A stretch of DNA of 64,000 bases from Thermoleophilia bacterium (GCA_028285405.1 JANQPH010000014.1:1-64000); one strand, 5' to 3'; positions 35,549-44,670 are shown, numbered from the stretch's first letter. A program made the numbers and translations. Notes: generated by a model not told the origin, from the sequence alone.

Positions 35549-36148
35549 CTAGCTCTCGGCGAAGTCCGCGAGCCGCTCGACGGCGTCCTCGAGCACCTCG
35601 TCCGACACGTCGCCACGCGCGGTGACGATCAGCGCGTTCGGGCCGACGGCCAGCCCGAGCACGCGCTCCTGTGGCTCGTCGCCCTCCGCGCGGGCGCCGC
35701 GGCTGCCGTTGAGGCCCGACGGGGTCCAGGCTCGCCCGTCGTCGCGATCGAGCACCGGCTCACTCGCCGCGCTGGTGACGGTGAGGGCCGCCCCGTGGGA
35801 CGAGAAGACCCCGACGACGGCGGTCAGCTCACGCTCGTCGCCGTCCCAGGTCCGGATCGCCGCGTCGCGGAACCCCGAGCTCTCGATCGCCTCCGCGTCA
35901 CCGCCGAGGGCGCGCGCCAGGCCGGGGGCGCCGACCTCCTCCGCGCGCTCGGCGAACTCGAACCCGTCGGGGGTGGGCAGTCCGTCGATCGCCTCGACCG
36001 GAACCACGGCGTCGCCACCGGCGTCGGCGGGCCCGGCCGGGCCGCAGCCGCTCGCCAGGGCCACACCCAGCGCGAGTGCCGCTCCGACCGTCGAGAGACG
36101 TGCCGCGATGGGCGTTCTCCCCGTCACGCCGGACGGCCGCTGCAGCAT
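35549..36148 (-). CDS. Hypothetical lipoprotein (199 aa)
   Basis: 199 residues. Basic N-terminus, hydrophobic stretch and lipobox LASGC near residue 35 indicate a lipoprotein. The mature part has an acidic beginning and alternating strands (ELTAVVGVFSSHGAALTVT, LGLAVGPNALIVTARGDV) ending in a helix. No family is recognised. Convergent with the L,D-transpeptidase gene, 50 bases between stops with no clear terminator. Confidence 0.7.
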   Translation of the reverse strand: MLQRPSGVTGRTPIAARLSTVGAALALGVALASGCGPAGPADAGGDAVVPVEAIDGLPTPDGFEFAERAEEVGAPGLARALGGDAEAIESSGFRDAAIRTWDGDERELTAVVGVFSSHGAALTVTSAASEPVLDRDDGRAWTPSGLNGSRGARAEGDEPQERVLGLAVGPNALIVTARGDVSDEVLEDAVERLADFAES

Positions 36149-36247
36149 CGACGCTCGCCCTCCACCCCGGCCGGATCGACGCAGGGGCCGGGCCTTTCAG
36201 CCTCCGCCCTTAACTGGCTCTCAACGGGTCGACCCACGACACCCGAC

Positions 36248-36253
36248 TATAAT
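36248..36253 (+). promoter_or_regulatory. htpX promoter -10 (TATAAT)
   Basis: A perfect TATAAT, rare in this GC-rich sequence, 55 bases before the htpX start. The -35 region at 17-base spacing (CGGGTC) is poor, so an activator or an alternative sigma factor may help. Confidence 0.6.
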
Positions 36254-36308
36254 TTCCATTGTCAGGATGGGCCGCGGATCGCGGGTCCGTCCTCCCGAAG
36301 GAGTGGCG

Positions 36309-37190
36309 ATGAACATGTCCGCGTACAAGACGGGCAACCAGTTCAAGACATTCATCTTCCTCGCGGGCCTGACGGCGCTCATGCTGGGCCTCGGGTACCT
36401 CGTCGGCGGCACGGGTGGCCTGGTCGTCTTCCTCGGGCTGTCGGTGCTGCTCAACCTGGCGATGTACTGGTGGAGCGGGCCGATGGCGCTGAAGATGAGC
36501 CGGGCGCGGAGGGTCAGCGAGGAGGAGGCGCCGGAGCTGCACCGGATGGTCGAGAGCCTCGCCCAGCGGGCGGGAATCCCGAAGCCGACGGTGCACGTCG
36601 TGCCGTCGCCTCAGCCCAACGCGTTCGCGACAGGGCGCAATCCCGAGCATGCCGCCGTGGCGGTGACCGAGGGGATCCAGCAGTCGCTCTCGCCGCGCGA
36701 GCTCGAAGGTGTGCTCGCGCACGAGCTGGCGCACATTCGCAACCGCGACATCCTCATCGCGAGCATCGCGGCGATGGTGGCCGGGGCGATCTCGTACATC
36801 GCCTACTTCATCCTGTTCTTCGGTGACGACGACGGGCCGCTCGGACTCATCGGCTCCCTGGCGATGTTCATCCTCGCGCCGCTCGCGGCCGGCATCATGC
36901 AGATGGCGATCTCGCGGCAGCGCGAGTACGTCGCCGACGCCACGGGGGCCGAGATCCTCGGCGATCCCCTCCCGCTCGCGGACGCGCTCGGCAAGCTGCA
37001 GCGCGGGGCCGAGGCCCAGCCGATGCAGGTCAACCAGGCGGCGGCGCCCCTCTACATCGTGAACCCGCTGGCCGGGTCGCGCGGTCGCAACCTCAGCAAC
37101 CTGTTCTCCACGCACCCGCCGATGGACGAGCGCATCTTGCGGCTGCGCCGGATGGCCGGCATCCGGGATACTGCGTTGGCGGCGTTCTGA
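36309..37190 (+). CDS. htpX: HtpX membrane zinc metalloprotease
   Basis: 293 residues. Two N-terminal transmembrane helices (about 15-60), the M48 zinc motif HELAH at about residue 139, two more hydrophobic segments (about 155-210), and the third zinc ligand Glu in QREYVADATGAE near 205. It degrades misfolded membrane proteins under envelope stress. ATG at 36309 follows GAAGGAGTGGC. The small gene at 37214 follows 23 bases later. Confidence 0.95.
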   Translation: MNMSAYKTGNQFKTFIFLAGLTALMLGLGYLVGGTGGLVVFLGLSVLLNLAMYWWSGPMALKMSRARRVSEEEAPELHRMVESLAQRAGIPKPTVHVVPSPQPNAFATGRNPEHAAVAVTEGIQQSLSPRELEGVLAHELAHIRNRDILIASIAAMVAGAISYIAYFILFFGDDDGPLGLIGSLAMFILAPLAAGIMQMAISRQREYVADATGAEILGDPLPLADALGKLQRGAEAQPMQVNQAAAPLYIVNPLAGSRGRNLSNLFSTHPPMDERILRLRRMAGIRDTALAAF

Positions 37191-37213
37191 CAGACGACAC
37201 ACGGGGAGCGTGA

Positions 37214-37468
37214 ATGGGACTTCGGGATCAGGTCGACAAGCTCGTCAGCGACAGCGGCGCGAAGCACAAGCGGCTGGTCGAGTACGTCGTTCGTCAGCTG
37301 GGCGCGGGTCGCTCGCTCCACACGGTCCTCGAGGACCCGTATGTGACGAACCGGCTCGGCCTGGTCGATCGCCGCGCGCTCCTGGAGGAGCCCGAGGTGA
37401 TCGAGGCGGCGTCGGAGGAGACGCTGTCGCAGATGCGCGAGCACCTCGAGGCGATCGCCGACGACTGA
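37214..37468 (+). CDS. Small hypothetical protein (84 aa)
   Basis: 84 residues from ATG behind GGGGAG. Helical and charged: LRDQVDKLVSDSG, KHKRLVEYVVRQLGAGRSL, VTNRLGLVDRRALLEEPEV. The pattern suggests a small soluble helix bundle. Probably cotranscribed with htpX. No family recognised. Confidence 0.7.
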   Translation: MGLRDQVDKLVSDSGAKHKRLVEYVVRQLGAGRSLHTVLEDPYVTNRLGLVDRRALLEEPEVIEAASEETLSQMREHLEAIADD

Positions 37469-37589
37469 GCTCGAGCCGCACGCGAGTCGGCACCGCGTCG
37501 GGTGAGCCACACGGTGCCGCCTCCCAGCGGAGCTTGTGTGAGACTCGACTAATATCCACTACGGGACGCCTGCGAGGGACGACTGACAC

Positions 37590-37613
37590 GGCCGGCGAGG
37601 TTTCTCGCCGGCC
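37590..37613 (+). terminator. Intrinsic terminator after the htpX transcript
   Basis: GGCCGGCGAG, loop GTTT, CTCGCCGGCC: a perfect 10-bp stem followed by TGTTGTGTTTCT, a T-rich run. It closes the htpX unit before the sensor kinase. An ACTAATAT sequence 40 bases upstream (TAATAT at 37550-37555) could be a -10. Confidence 0.75.
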
Positions 37614-37655
37614 TGTTGTGTTTCTCGGGCCCCCGAAGCGGCGCCGGAGGAAGGC

Positions 37656-39119
37656 GTGCGGGAGTTCTTCGAGCAAAACGAAACCCTGATCCTGTTCGCC
37701 CAGGGTCTCGTGTTCTTTTCGCTTGCGTTCGCGCTGTGGCTGCAGCGCCGACGCGCGACCCGGCTCAACCTGACGGCGTCGCTGATCTGGCTCGCGTCGT
37801 TCGCGTTCGTCCAGGCGCTCGCCGTCTGGGGCTTCGTCTTCGTCCCGATCCAGGCCACGTACGTCGACGCCGGGCTGACCGACTGGCTGGTCGTCCTGCG
37901 CGGCCTCGTGCAGGTCGCCGCCCTGCTGCTGCTCGTCCAGTTCGGCCTGCGCCTGCTGGACCTCGGGCCCGCGCTTCGCACTGCGGTGACCGCCGGAAGC
38001 GTCGCGGTCGCCGGAGTCGTGATCGGCGGCGCATCAGCGATGGCGGGCGCATACGGCTGGACGGCGCTCGAGTGGGAGGCCGCGACGAACGCGCTCGGCG
38101 CGTACTCGCTGCTGGTTCCCGGAGCCGTCCTGTCGGCGGTCGGGCTGTGGCGGCAGCGCCGAGAGCTGTCCGAGGCCGGTATGACCGCGATCCGGCCGTG
38201 GGTCGCCGCGGCCGCGGGCGTGCTCGCCGTGTACGCGCTCTTTCCGGGTCTCCTGGTCGGGCGAGCACCGTGGGGACCTCCGGGCGCCGCGAGCTCGGAG
38301 GGCTGGCTCGCCGCCACGGGGGTGCCCGTCGCGGCGATCGGCGCCCTCACCGGCTTGGCGCTTTGCGTGATCGCGGTGAAACTGGTCGAGATCTTCGACG
38401 TCGAGGCCAAGCAGCGTGAGGAAGAGCTCGAGCTCGCCCGCGCGCTCGCGGAGGAGCGCAGCCGGTTCGGCCGGGACCTCCACGACGGCACCATCCAGTC
38501 GATCTACGCCGCGGGCCTCCAGCTCGAGTCGCTGGCGCTCGGGACGGTCGACGAGGAGACCAGGGACGGCGTCAGGCAGGTCGTCGGCCAGCTCAACTCG
38601 GTCACCGACGGCATCCGTCGCTACATCCGTGACCTGTCGTCGGTGTCGGCGAGCCCGGCGGATCTCGCAGCCGGACTCGAGGCGTTGACCAAGGAGTACG
38701 CGACCGAGGCCGGCCTCGACGTCCGGTTCCGCGCATCGGGCATCACGGCGTCGGGCCCGCTCCCGGACGAGGCTGGCGCACACCTGTCGCAGGTGCTGCG
38801 CGAGGCGCTGTCGAACGCGACCCGCCATGCGGACGCGTGCGCGATCGATGTCGGCCTCGCATTCGCGCCGGACGAGATGGAGTTGCTGATCGCCGACGAC
38901 GGCTGCGGAATCGACGACCGGTGCTCGCGGAGCGAGAACGGTGGATACGGACTGCGCAACATGAGCGAACGGGCTCGCCGCCTCGGCGGCCGGCTGACCG
39001 TGCACACCGGGCCCGATGGGGGCACGCTGGTCGCGGTGTCGGTACCGCTCGACAGCGAGGAGCCCGCGATCGACGAGACAGATGCGCCGCCCGTCGGCGC
39101 CGAGGAGGTTTCAACGTGA
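37656..39119 (+). CDS. Membrane sensor histidine kinase, NarL-partner type
   Basis: 487 residues. Seven or eight N-terminal transmembrane helices (about 10-245) form the sensory part with no large extracellular domain. A short coiled coil leads to the HisKA_3 phosphoacceptor (FGRDLHDGTIQSIYAAG, His near residue 276). The HATPase has NATRHAD, ADDGCGID and GGYGLRNMSERA. The signal sensed is unknown; with this architecture it is likely in or near the membrane. Its stop overlaps the response regulator start (GTGA), so the two are a pair. Confidence 0.9.
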   Translation: MREFFEQNETLILFAQGLVFFSLAFALWLQRRRATRLNLTASLIWLASFAFVQALAVWGFVFVPIQATYVDAGLTDWLVVLRGLVQVAALLLLVQFGLRLLDLGPALRTAVTAGSVAVAGVVIGGASAMAGAYGWTALEWEAATNALGAYSLLVPGAVLSAVGLWRQRRELSEAGMTAIRPWVAAAAGVLAVYALFPGLLVGRAPWGPPGAASSEGWLAATGVPVAAIGALTGLALCVIAVKLVEIFDVEAKQREEELELARALAEERSRFGRDLHDGTIQSIYAAGLQLESLALGTVDEETRDGVRQVVGQLNSVTDGIRRYIRDLSSVSASPADLAAGLEALTKEYATEAGLDVRFRASGITASGPLPDEAGAHLSQVLREALSNATRHADACAIDVGLAFAPDEMELLIADDGCGIDDRCSRSENGGYGLRNMSERARRLGGRLTVHTGPDGGTLVAVSVPLDSEEPAIDETDAPPVGAEEVST

Positions 39120-39790
39120 CGACAACGCCCAACGTGATTCGAGTCCTGATCGTCGACGACCACGAGGTGGTGAGGATCGGGATGCGCTCGCTATTGGCGC
39201 ACGCGGCGGGCTTTCGGGTCGTCGGCGAGGCCTCGACGGCGGCCGAGGGGATCTCGCTCACCGAGCGGGCTCGTCCCGATGTCGTCCTGATGGACGTTCG
39301 ACTGCCGGACCAGAGCGGTGTCGAGGCCTGCCGCAAGATCAAGGAGAACCACCCGGACACGCGCGTGGTGATGCTCACGTCCTACAGCGACGAGGAGGCC
39401 ATCGTCGGAGCCGTCATGGCCGGGGCGAGCGGGTATCTCCTCAAGCAGGCTGACGCCGAGAAGCTGACCGAGGCGATCCGCGAGGCGGCGGCGGGCGACT
39501 CGACCCTCGACCCGCGGGCGGCAGGAACCCTCCTGAACCAGTTCCGCGAGCTCTCGGCCAAGCAGGCCGAGGCCGAGCTGGCCGGACTCACCGAGCGGGA
39601 GCGGGCCATGCTCGCCCTCATCGCCGAGGGATACACCAACCGCGCGATCGGCGAGGTCCTCCACCTCTCGGAGAAGACGGTCCGCAACCACGTCAGCCAG
39701 CTCCTGCGAAAGCTCGGCTTCCAGCGTCGCTCCCAGGCCGCCGCATGGGCTGGTCAGCGACGGCTCGAGCTGCCGCGTCTGCCGCTCTAG
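39116..39790 (+). CDS. LuxR/NarL-family response regulator
   Basis: 224 residues. The receiver domain (about 8-125) has the acidic pair VDDH, phosphoacceptor Asp in VLMDVRLPD (about residue 61) and Lys in YLLKQ. The C-terminal LuxR-type HTH (about 155-215) has LTERERAMLALIAEGYTNRAI and SEKTVRNHVSQLLRKL. It is the transcriptional output of the adjacent kinase. GAGGAGG lies 8 bases before the GTG start. The stop shares CTAG with the convergent HAD gene. Confidence 0.93.
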   Translation: MTTTPNVIRVLIVDDHEVVRIGMRSLLAHAAGFRVVGEASTAAEGISLTERARPDVVLMDVRLPDQSGVEACRKIKENHPDTRVVMLTSYSDEEAIVGAVMAGASGYLLKQADAEKLTEAIREAAAGDSTLDPRAAGTLLNQFRELSAKQAEAELAGLTERERAMLALIAEGYTNRAIGEVLHLSEKTVRNHVSQLLRKLGFQRRSQAAAWAGQRRLELPRLPL

Positions 39791-40527
39791 CGCTCCCGGC
39801 CGCGCGCGACTGCCGGGCCGAGGCGAAGCGGCCAGCCCTCGACGCCGAGCACTCGGGGCAGATCGGCGACCGAGGCGAGCGCCTCGGCTCCGATGGCCGT
39901 GAACGCCTCGGCGTCACTGGTCCCGCTCAGCACGCCGACGCGTCTCGATACTCCGAGCTGTGCCGCATCGACGAGGTCGGCCGGCTCGTCGGAGACCATC
40001 GCGGCCCGCGTCGGCGCTACGTCGAGCGCGCTCAGGGCGGCCTCGATCTGGCGGGTCTTGGTCATGTAGCCGGCCAGGACGGTGCCGTTCCCGCTCGACG
40101 ACGGTGGCGAGCCCACGGACTCACTGGTGACGACGATGTCGACGAGGCTGCCGAGGCCCACCTCGTTCAGCTCGGCGCGGACCACGTCGGCCGGAGTCGG
40201 CCGTGCCGTCGCGATCGCGATGCGGGCTCCGAGGCGGCCGCACGCGCGCAGGGCGTCCGAGGCGCCGGCGAAGGGTGGGCTGGCGGGGGTGTTCTCGGTG
40301 AAGGCCGCGTACCACTCCGCGAGCACGACCTCCGCCCGTTCGCGCTCGAGGCCGAGGGTCGCCTCCAGTGTTCGATCGTCGATCTCCGCACGGAGCTCGG
40401 CCGGCGAGAGCACCCGCAGGCCGAACTCGGTCGCGACCTTCACATAGGCGCCGTAGAGGCGGAGGCGACTCTCGACCAGCGTGCCATCGAGGTCGAAGAC
40501 CCACGCCTCGGTGGCCGGCGCGCTCAC
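39787..40527 (-). CDS. HAD-superfamily hydrolase
   Basis: 246 residues, HAD subfamily I. It has the nucleophile motif FDLDGTLVES at about residue 11, motif II IATAR and the acidic motif IV VSDEPADLVDA. It is like phosphoglycolate phosphatase or related small-molecule phosphatases; the substrate cannot be told. Starts at GTG overlapping the stop of the upstream regulator gene on the same strand, so the pair is coupled. Confidence 0.85.
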   Translation of the reverse strand: MSAPATEAWVFDLDGTLVESRLRLYGAYVKVATEFGLRVLSPAELRAEIDDRTLEATLGLERERAEVVLAEWYAAFTENTPASPPFAGASDALRACGRLGARIAIATARPTPADVVRAELNEVGLGSLVDIVVTSESVGSPPSSSGNGTVLAGYMTKTRQIEAALSALDVAPTRAAMVSDEPADLVDAAQLGVSRRVGVLSGTSDAEAFTAIGAEALASVADLPRVLGVEGWPLRLGPAVARGRER

Positions 40528-40856
40528 TCCTGCAGCCCGACGATGCTCGCCAGCACCGCGCCGAGGCTCGTCTCGGACTCGAGCGGGTGGCGAAGCCGCC
40601 GATCGAAGCGCACGCGGTACCGGTTTCGACGCCCGGCTCGCGTCCGCTCCAGGTAGCCGCCCTCCACGAGCTCGCTGACGATGCGCTGGGCCGCCCGCTC
40701 GGTGATGCCGACCGCGATGGCGATGTCGCGCAGCCGAATCGTGGGATCGCGCGCGATGCAGACGACGACGTGCGCGTGGTTGCTCAGGAACGTCCAGGTG
40801 ACGTCAGGGTCGCCATCGATGCTCTGCGAGCTCGACGTCGCTGGTTCTTGCGCCAT
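40524..40856 (-). CDS. Small winged-helix transcriptional regulator
   Basis: 110 residues. Winged-helix features of the MarR/ArsR kind: WTFLSNHAHVVVCIARDPTIRLRDIAIAVGITERAAQRIVSELVEGGYLERTRAGRRNRYRV, the recognition helix being ITERAAQRIVSEL. The ATG at 40856 is preceded by GGAGG at the right distance, so it is preferred to an earlier in-frame start. It is coupled to the HAD gene. A short inverted repeat upstream may be its own operator. Confidence 0.82.
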   Translation of the reverse strand: MAQEPATSSSQSIDGDPDVTWTFLSNHAHVVVCIARDPTIRLRDIAIAVGITERAAQRIVSELVEGGYLERTRAGRRNRYRVRFDRRLRHPLESETSLGAVLASIVGLQE

Positions 40857-40897
40857 GCGGCTCACCTCCGCAGGACCCGACACAGGCAGCGCGATTT

Positions 40898-40915
40898 CAC
40901 GATATCGAGTTCGTG
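40898..40915. promoter_or_regulatory. Possible operator upstream of the winged-helix gene
   Basis: CACGA-N8-TCGTG, 42 bases before the regulator start. Such spacing fits a winged-helix dimer, but arms of only five bases make it tentative. The rest of 40857-41119 shows no gene. Confidence 0.3.
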
Positions 40916-41119
40916 CGACGGCAATCGCACGGCGCAGGACGATCCGGCGCCGCGGCCCGAGATCGGCATCCGCAAGAGGAGTCCGACCTCCGGGCTAGAA
41001 TCCGCTCCCTGTCAGGGCCGCGATTCGTCCGATCGATCACGGCTCGCGACGCGTCGTCCGACGTGGCGCCCACGGCCGGGCGACGACAGCCGTAGGCGCG
41101 TGAACAGCGAAGGGCAGTC

Positions 41120-41920
41120 GTGATGTCGGGAACGCGAACAATTGCGCTCGCGAACCAGAAGGGCGGAGTCGCCAAGACCACGTCGACGCTGAACCTCGGG
41201 GTCGCGCTCGCCGAGCTGGGCCGGCGCGTGCTCCTCGTCGACCTCGACCCGCAGAGCAACCTGTCGATGAGCCAGGGCGTCGACATCGACGCGCTCGAGT
41301 GCACGATGTACGACGTGCTCGTGGCCGGCGCGCCGCTCGACGACCTGATCGAGCGCCGCGAGGTCGATCTGGCCCCAGCGGGTATCGAGCTGGCCGGTGC
41401 CGAGCTGGCACTGTCGGCCACGTTCGGGCGCGAGAAGGCCCTGGAGCGGGCGCTCGCACCGGTTCGGGACCGGTACGACTACGTGCTGCTGGACACGCCC
41501 CCGTCGCTCGGACTGCTCACGATCAACGCGATGGTGGCGGCCGATGGCGTGATCGTGCCCGTGCAGTGCGAATACCTGTCGTTGCGGGGGTTGGCCCAGC
41601 TGCGCGAGACCCTCACCCAGGTGCGGGAGCACCTCAACCCGCACGCGCGCATCATCGGCATCCTGCCGACCATGTATGACTCCCGCACAGTGCACTGTCG
41701 CGAGGCGCTGTCGCTCCTGGAAGAGAACTTCGGCGATCTCGTGTTCCGCACTCGTGTTGGCAAGACGATTCGCTTCGCGGAGGCGCCCGTGCAGGGAACC
41801 AGCATCATCGGGTACGAGCCGGACGGGCAGGCGAGTCGCTGGTATCGCCAGCTTGCCGCCGAGGTGATCGCCGCCGGCGAGCCTGCGGCCGCGCCCGACG
41901 CGGCAGCGGTGTCGGCGTGA
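41120..41920 (+). CDS. ParA/Soj-family ATPase (no ParB partner adjacent)
   Basis: 266 residues. Deviant Walker A KGGVAKTT at about residue 14, VDLDPQSNLS, Walker B-like VLLDTPPSLG and the C-terminal RVGKTIRFAEAPVQG: a full Soj-type ATPase that dimerises on DNA or a surface. A parB gene would normally follow; instead it overlaps ftsZ by GTGA. This suggests it positions division machinery or another cargo, as MipZ- or PldP-like relatives do. GTG at 41120 or ATG at 41123 are both possible starts. Confidence 0.92.
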   Translation: MMSGTRTIALANQKGGVAKTTSTLNLGVALAELGRRVLLVDLDPQSNLSMSQGVDIDALECTMYDVLVAGAPLDDLIERREVDLAPAGIELAGAELALSATFGREKALERALAPVRDRYDYVLLDTPPSLGLLTINAMVAADGVIVPVQCEYLSLRGLAQLRETLTQVREHLNPHARIIGILPTMYDSRTVHCREALSLLEENFGDLVFRTRVGKTIRFAEAPVQGTSIIGYEPDGQASRWYRQLAAEVIAAGEPAAAPDAAAVSA

Positions 41921-43149
41921 GCTCCCGCGGGAACCGGCCGAGCATGCGAGAAGGACCGCTCACCGAGCTGTTTCGTCGCACCGACATCGAGGCCGAGGAG
42001 GAGAGCGACGACCGCCCGCTTCCGGCGACGATCGACGATCCGCGGCTGGACGGCCAGGACGGCCCGGGATACGTCGCGGTGATCCGGGTCGTCGGCATCG
42101 GGGGAGGCGGGTGCAACGCCGTCAACCGCATGGTCGAGGCGGGGATCAGCGGCGTCGAGTTCATCGCCGTCAACACGGATCGCCAGGCACTCGAGACCAG
42201 CGACGCCGACGTGAAGATCGCGATCGGCTCGGAGCTGACCCGCGGCCTCGGGACCGGCGGTGACGACGCGCGGGGCGACGCCGCGGCCCGTGAGAGCGAG
42301 GAAGCGATCCGAGACGCGCTTCGCGGAAGCGATCTCGTCTTCATCGCCGCTGGCGAGGGCGGCGGAACCGGAACCGGGGCGGCCCCGGTCCTGGCGAAGA
42401 TCGCTCGAGAGCTCGGTGCGCTGACCGTCGCCGTCGTGACGAGGCCGTTCGCGTTCGAGGGCGGTCCGCGGGTGAGCGCCGCCGATCGCGGCGTCGAGAA
42501 CCTCAAGGAGACGGCGGACACCGTCATCGTCATCCCCAACGACCGGCTGATGAACGTCCTCCAGCGGGGGACGAGCATCGTCGACGCCTTCCGCGTCTGC
42601 GACGACCTGCTGCGCCAGGGCGTCCAGGGGATCTGCGACCTGATCACCCAGCCCGGCTTGATCAACCTCGACTTCGCCGACGTTCGGACCATCGTGCAGG
42701 GCGCGGGTGGGGCGCTGCTCGGCATCGGCTATGCGAGCGGTGGCAACCGCGCCGCCGAGGCTGCGCACTCGGCGATCACCTCGCCGCTGCTCGAGACGCC
42801 GATCGACGGCGCCAAGGGCATCCTGCTCGGTGTCACCGGCGGCCCCGACCTGTCGCTCGTCGAGGTGAGCGAGGCGGCGCAGGTGGTCTCCGACGCGGCC
42901 GACCCGGACGCGAACATCATCTTCGGGGCGACGATCGATCACGGTCTCGAGGGCCAGGTCTGGGTGACCGTGGTGGCCACCGGCTTCAGCGGCAACCGCG
43001 CAGTGTCCGATGGCGCGGCCGACAGCGCGCCCGAGCCCGGCTCACCCGAGCCTCCGGACTTCGTCATGAGCCCGGGTGGTCGGCGCGCCCGCTCGTCCGC
43101 GTTCTCGGCGGTCGCAAGCGACGCCGGTGGTGCGTCTGCCGTCCGCTGA
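41917..43149 (+). CDS. ftsZ: Cell division GTPase FtsZ
   Basis: 410 residues. An N-terminal extension of about 45 acidic residues precedes the tubulin-fold GTPase (VVGIGGGGCNAVNRM at about 60). The tubulin signature GGGTGTG is at about 148 and the T7 catalytic loop NLDFADVR at about 251. The linker and tail are short, ending after EPPDFVMSPGGRR and so without an obvious canonical tail peptide. All key GTP residues are present. It forms the Z ring. Here it lies outside a dcw cluster, behind parA; the window does not show whether another ftsZ exists. Confidence 0.92.
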   Translation: MSSRGNRPSMREGPLTELFRRTDIEAEEESDDRPLPATIDDPRLDGQDGPGYVAVIRVVGIGGGGCNAVNRMVEAGISGVEFIAVNTDRQALETSDADVKIAIGSELTRGLGTGGDDARGDAAARESEEAIRDALRGSDLVFIAAGEGGGTGTGAAPVLAKIARELGALTVAVVTRPFAFEGGPRVSAADRGVENLKETADTVIVIPNDRLMNVLQRGTSIVDAFRVCDDLLRQGVQGICDLITQPGLINLDFADVRTIVQGAGGALLGIGYASGGNRAAEAAHSAITSPLLETPIDGAKGILLGVTGGPDLSLVEVSEAAQVVSDAADPDANIIFGATIDHGLEGQVWVTVVATGFSGNRAVSDGAADSAPEPGSPEPPDFVMSPGGRRARSSAFSAVASDAGGASAVR

Positions 43150-44647
43150 CGGTGAGCTCTGCGGCGTCGTCGCCGCAGGCCACCCGCTGACGGCGGAGGT
43201 CGGGGCCAGCATCCTCGCTGCGGGGGGCAACGCGGTGGATGCCGCGTGCGCCGCCGCCTTCGCCGCCGCGGTGGCCGAGAGCCCGTTGACCGGGCCCGGC
43301 GCCGGTGGGTTCATGCTCGTGCAGCCGCCGAGCGAGCCGGCGACGCTGCTCGACTTCTTCGTCGCGGTCCCCGGGCTCGGCGCCGACGGGCGCGCGCTCG
43401 ATCCGGCGTCGCTCGACTCGTTCACGGTTCCATTCGGGGGCGCCGAGCAGGTGTTCCACATCGGGCCGTCCTCGGTCGCCGTTCCGGGGATGCTGGCCGG
43501 GCTCGTCGATGCGCAGGAGCGATTCGGGCGGCTGGCGCTCTCGGAGCTCGTCGCGCCGGCGGTGCGTGCCGCGCGGGAGGGAGTCGCGATCTCCGCGGCG
43601 GCCGCGTATCTGCACGACATCCTCCGCGACATGCTCACGTGGGAGGCGGCGGGGGCGGACGTCTACGCGCCCGACGGGAGCTTTCTGGTCGAGGGCGACG
43701 TCCTGCGCGCGCCGGCGCTCGCCGACACCCTCGAGGAGGTTGGCGAGCGCGGTGACGTGGGGCGGGCCGGCGGCGTCGTCGGAGATGCGGTGCTCGCGCT
43801 GTCGAGCCGTGGCGCGCTGGTGACCGCGGACGACCTCGGCAGCTACCGCGTGGTCGAGCGGGTTCCGCTCGAGGTCGACTACCGGGGGTTCACGCTGCTC
43901 ACGAACCCCCCGCCGTCGCTCGGTGGGCCGCTGATCGGGCACGCGCTCGAGGCGATCGCCGACCAAGCGCCGGCGGCATCCGACCCGACGCACTATCGCG
44001 CCGCCGTTCGCGGGGCCGAGGCGGCGGACGCCCGCCGACGCGACGACGGACCGCCTCGCCGCGCGCCGGCCGGCTCGACGACGCACATCAGCGTCATCGA
44101 TCCCGACGGGGGAGCCGTCAGCCTCTCGAGCTCCAACGGCTCCAGCAGCGGCGTGATGGCGCCAGGGACGGGTGTGCTGCTCAACAACATGCTCGGCGAG
44201 CAGGACCTGAACCCCGGCGGATTCGGTCGCGGGACGCCGGGCGAGCGGATGCCATCGATGATGGCCCCGACGCTGCTGGTGCGCGACGGGGAGCCGGTTG
44301 CCGCGCTCGGCTCGGCCGGATCGAACCGACTCCGCTCGGCGATCCTGCAGGTCCTCCTCGGCGTCGTGGACGCCGGCCTGTCCCCGCGCGAGGCGGTCGA
44401 GCGGCCCCGGGTGCACCTCGAGCGAGTCGGCCACCACGTCGACGTCGAGGCCGGGGTGCCCGATGTCGCGCTGGACCCCCTCGTCACCGATGGCTACGAG
44501 CTGCGACGATGGAGCGGACGGAACCTCTTCTTCGGGGGGGTTGCGCTCGCGACGCGCGGCTCGAGCGGTCTGGACGCGGCCGGCGATCCTCGCCGGGGAG
44601 GCGCGGCGTTCGGGGTGACCGGCGCCGGCGATGTCGTGGGACTCTGA
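43130..44647 (+). CDS. ggt: Gamma-glutamyltransferase family protein
   Basis: About 505 residues of the Ntn-hydrolase GGT family. The N-terminal part has HPLTAEVGASILAAGGNAVDAACAAAF and GPGAGGFMLV. The predicted autocleavage nucleophile is Thr in GSTTHISVID, followed by SLSSSNGSSSG and PSMMAPTLLV. The GGT small-subunit elements are intact. No signal peptide is seen, unusual for GGT, which is normally exported; an intracellular role or different substrate is possible. It overlaps the end of ftsZ by 20 bases; GTG at 43127 or 43130 are alternatives. Confidence 0.85.
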   Translation: MRLPSADGELCGVVAAGHPLTAEVGASILAAGGNAVDAACAAAFAAAVAESPLTGPGAGGFMLVQPPSEPATLLDFFVAVPGLGADGRALDPASLDSFTVPFGGAEQVFHIGPSSVAVPGMLAGLVDAQERFGRLALSELVAPAVRAAREGVAISAAAAYLHDILRDMLTWEAAGADVYAPDGSFLVEGDVLRAPALADTLEEVGERGDVGRAGGVVGDAVLALSSRGALVTADDLGSYRVVERVPLEVDYRGFTLLTNPPPSLGGPLIGHALEAIADQAPAASDPTHYRAAVRGAEAADARRRDDGPPRRAPAGSTTHISVIDPDGGAVSLSSSNGSSSGVMAPGTGVLLNNMLGEQDLNPGGFGRGTPGERMPSMMAPTLLVRDGEPVAALGSAGSNRLRSAILQVLLGVVDAGLSPREAVERPRVHLERVGHHVDVEAGVPDVALDPLVTDGYELRRWSGRNLFFGGVALATRGSSGLDAAGDPRRGGAAFGVTGAGDVVGL

Positions 44648-44670
44648 GGACTCGAGGCCGAGGGGTGCGG

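Noticed and set aside
40913-41095. 60-residue plus-strand reading upstream of parA
   Set aside because: Arg/Ser-rich, no RBS, and it overlaps the probable control region of the winged-helix gene.
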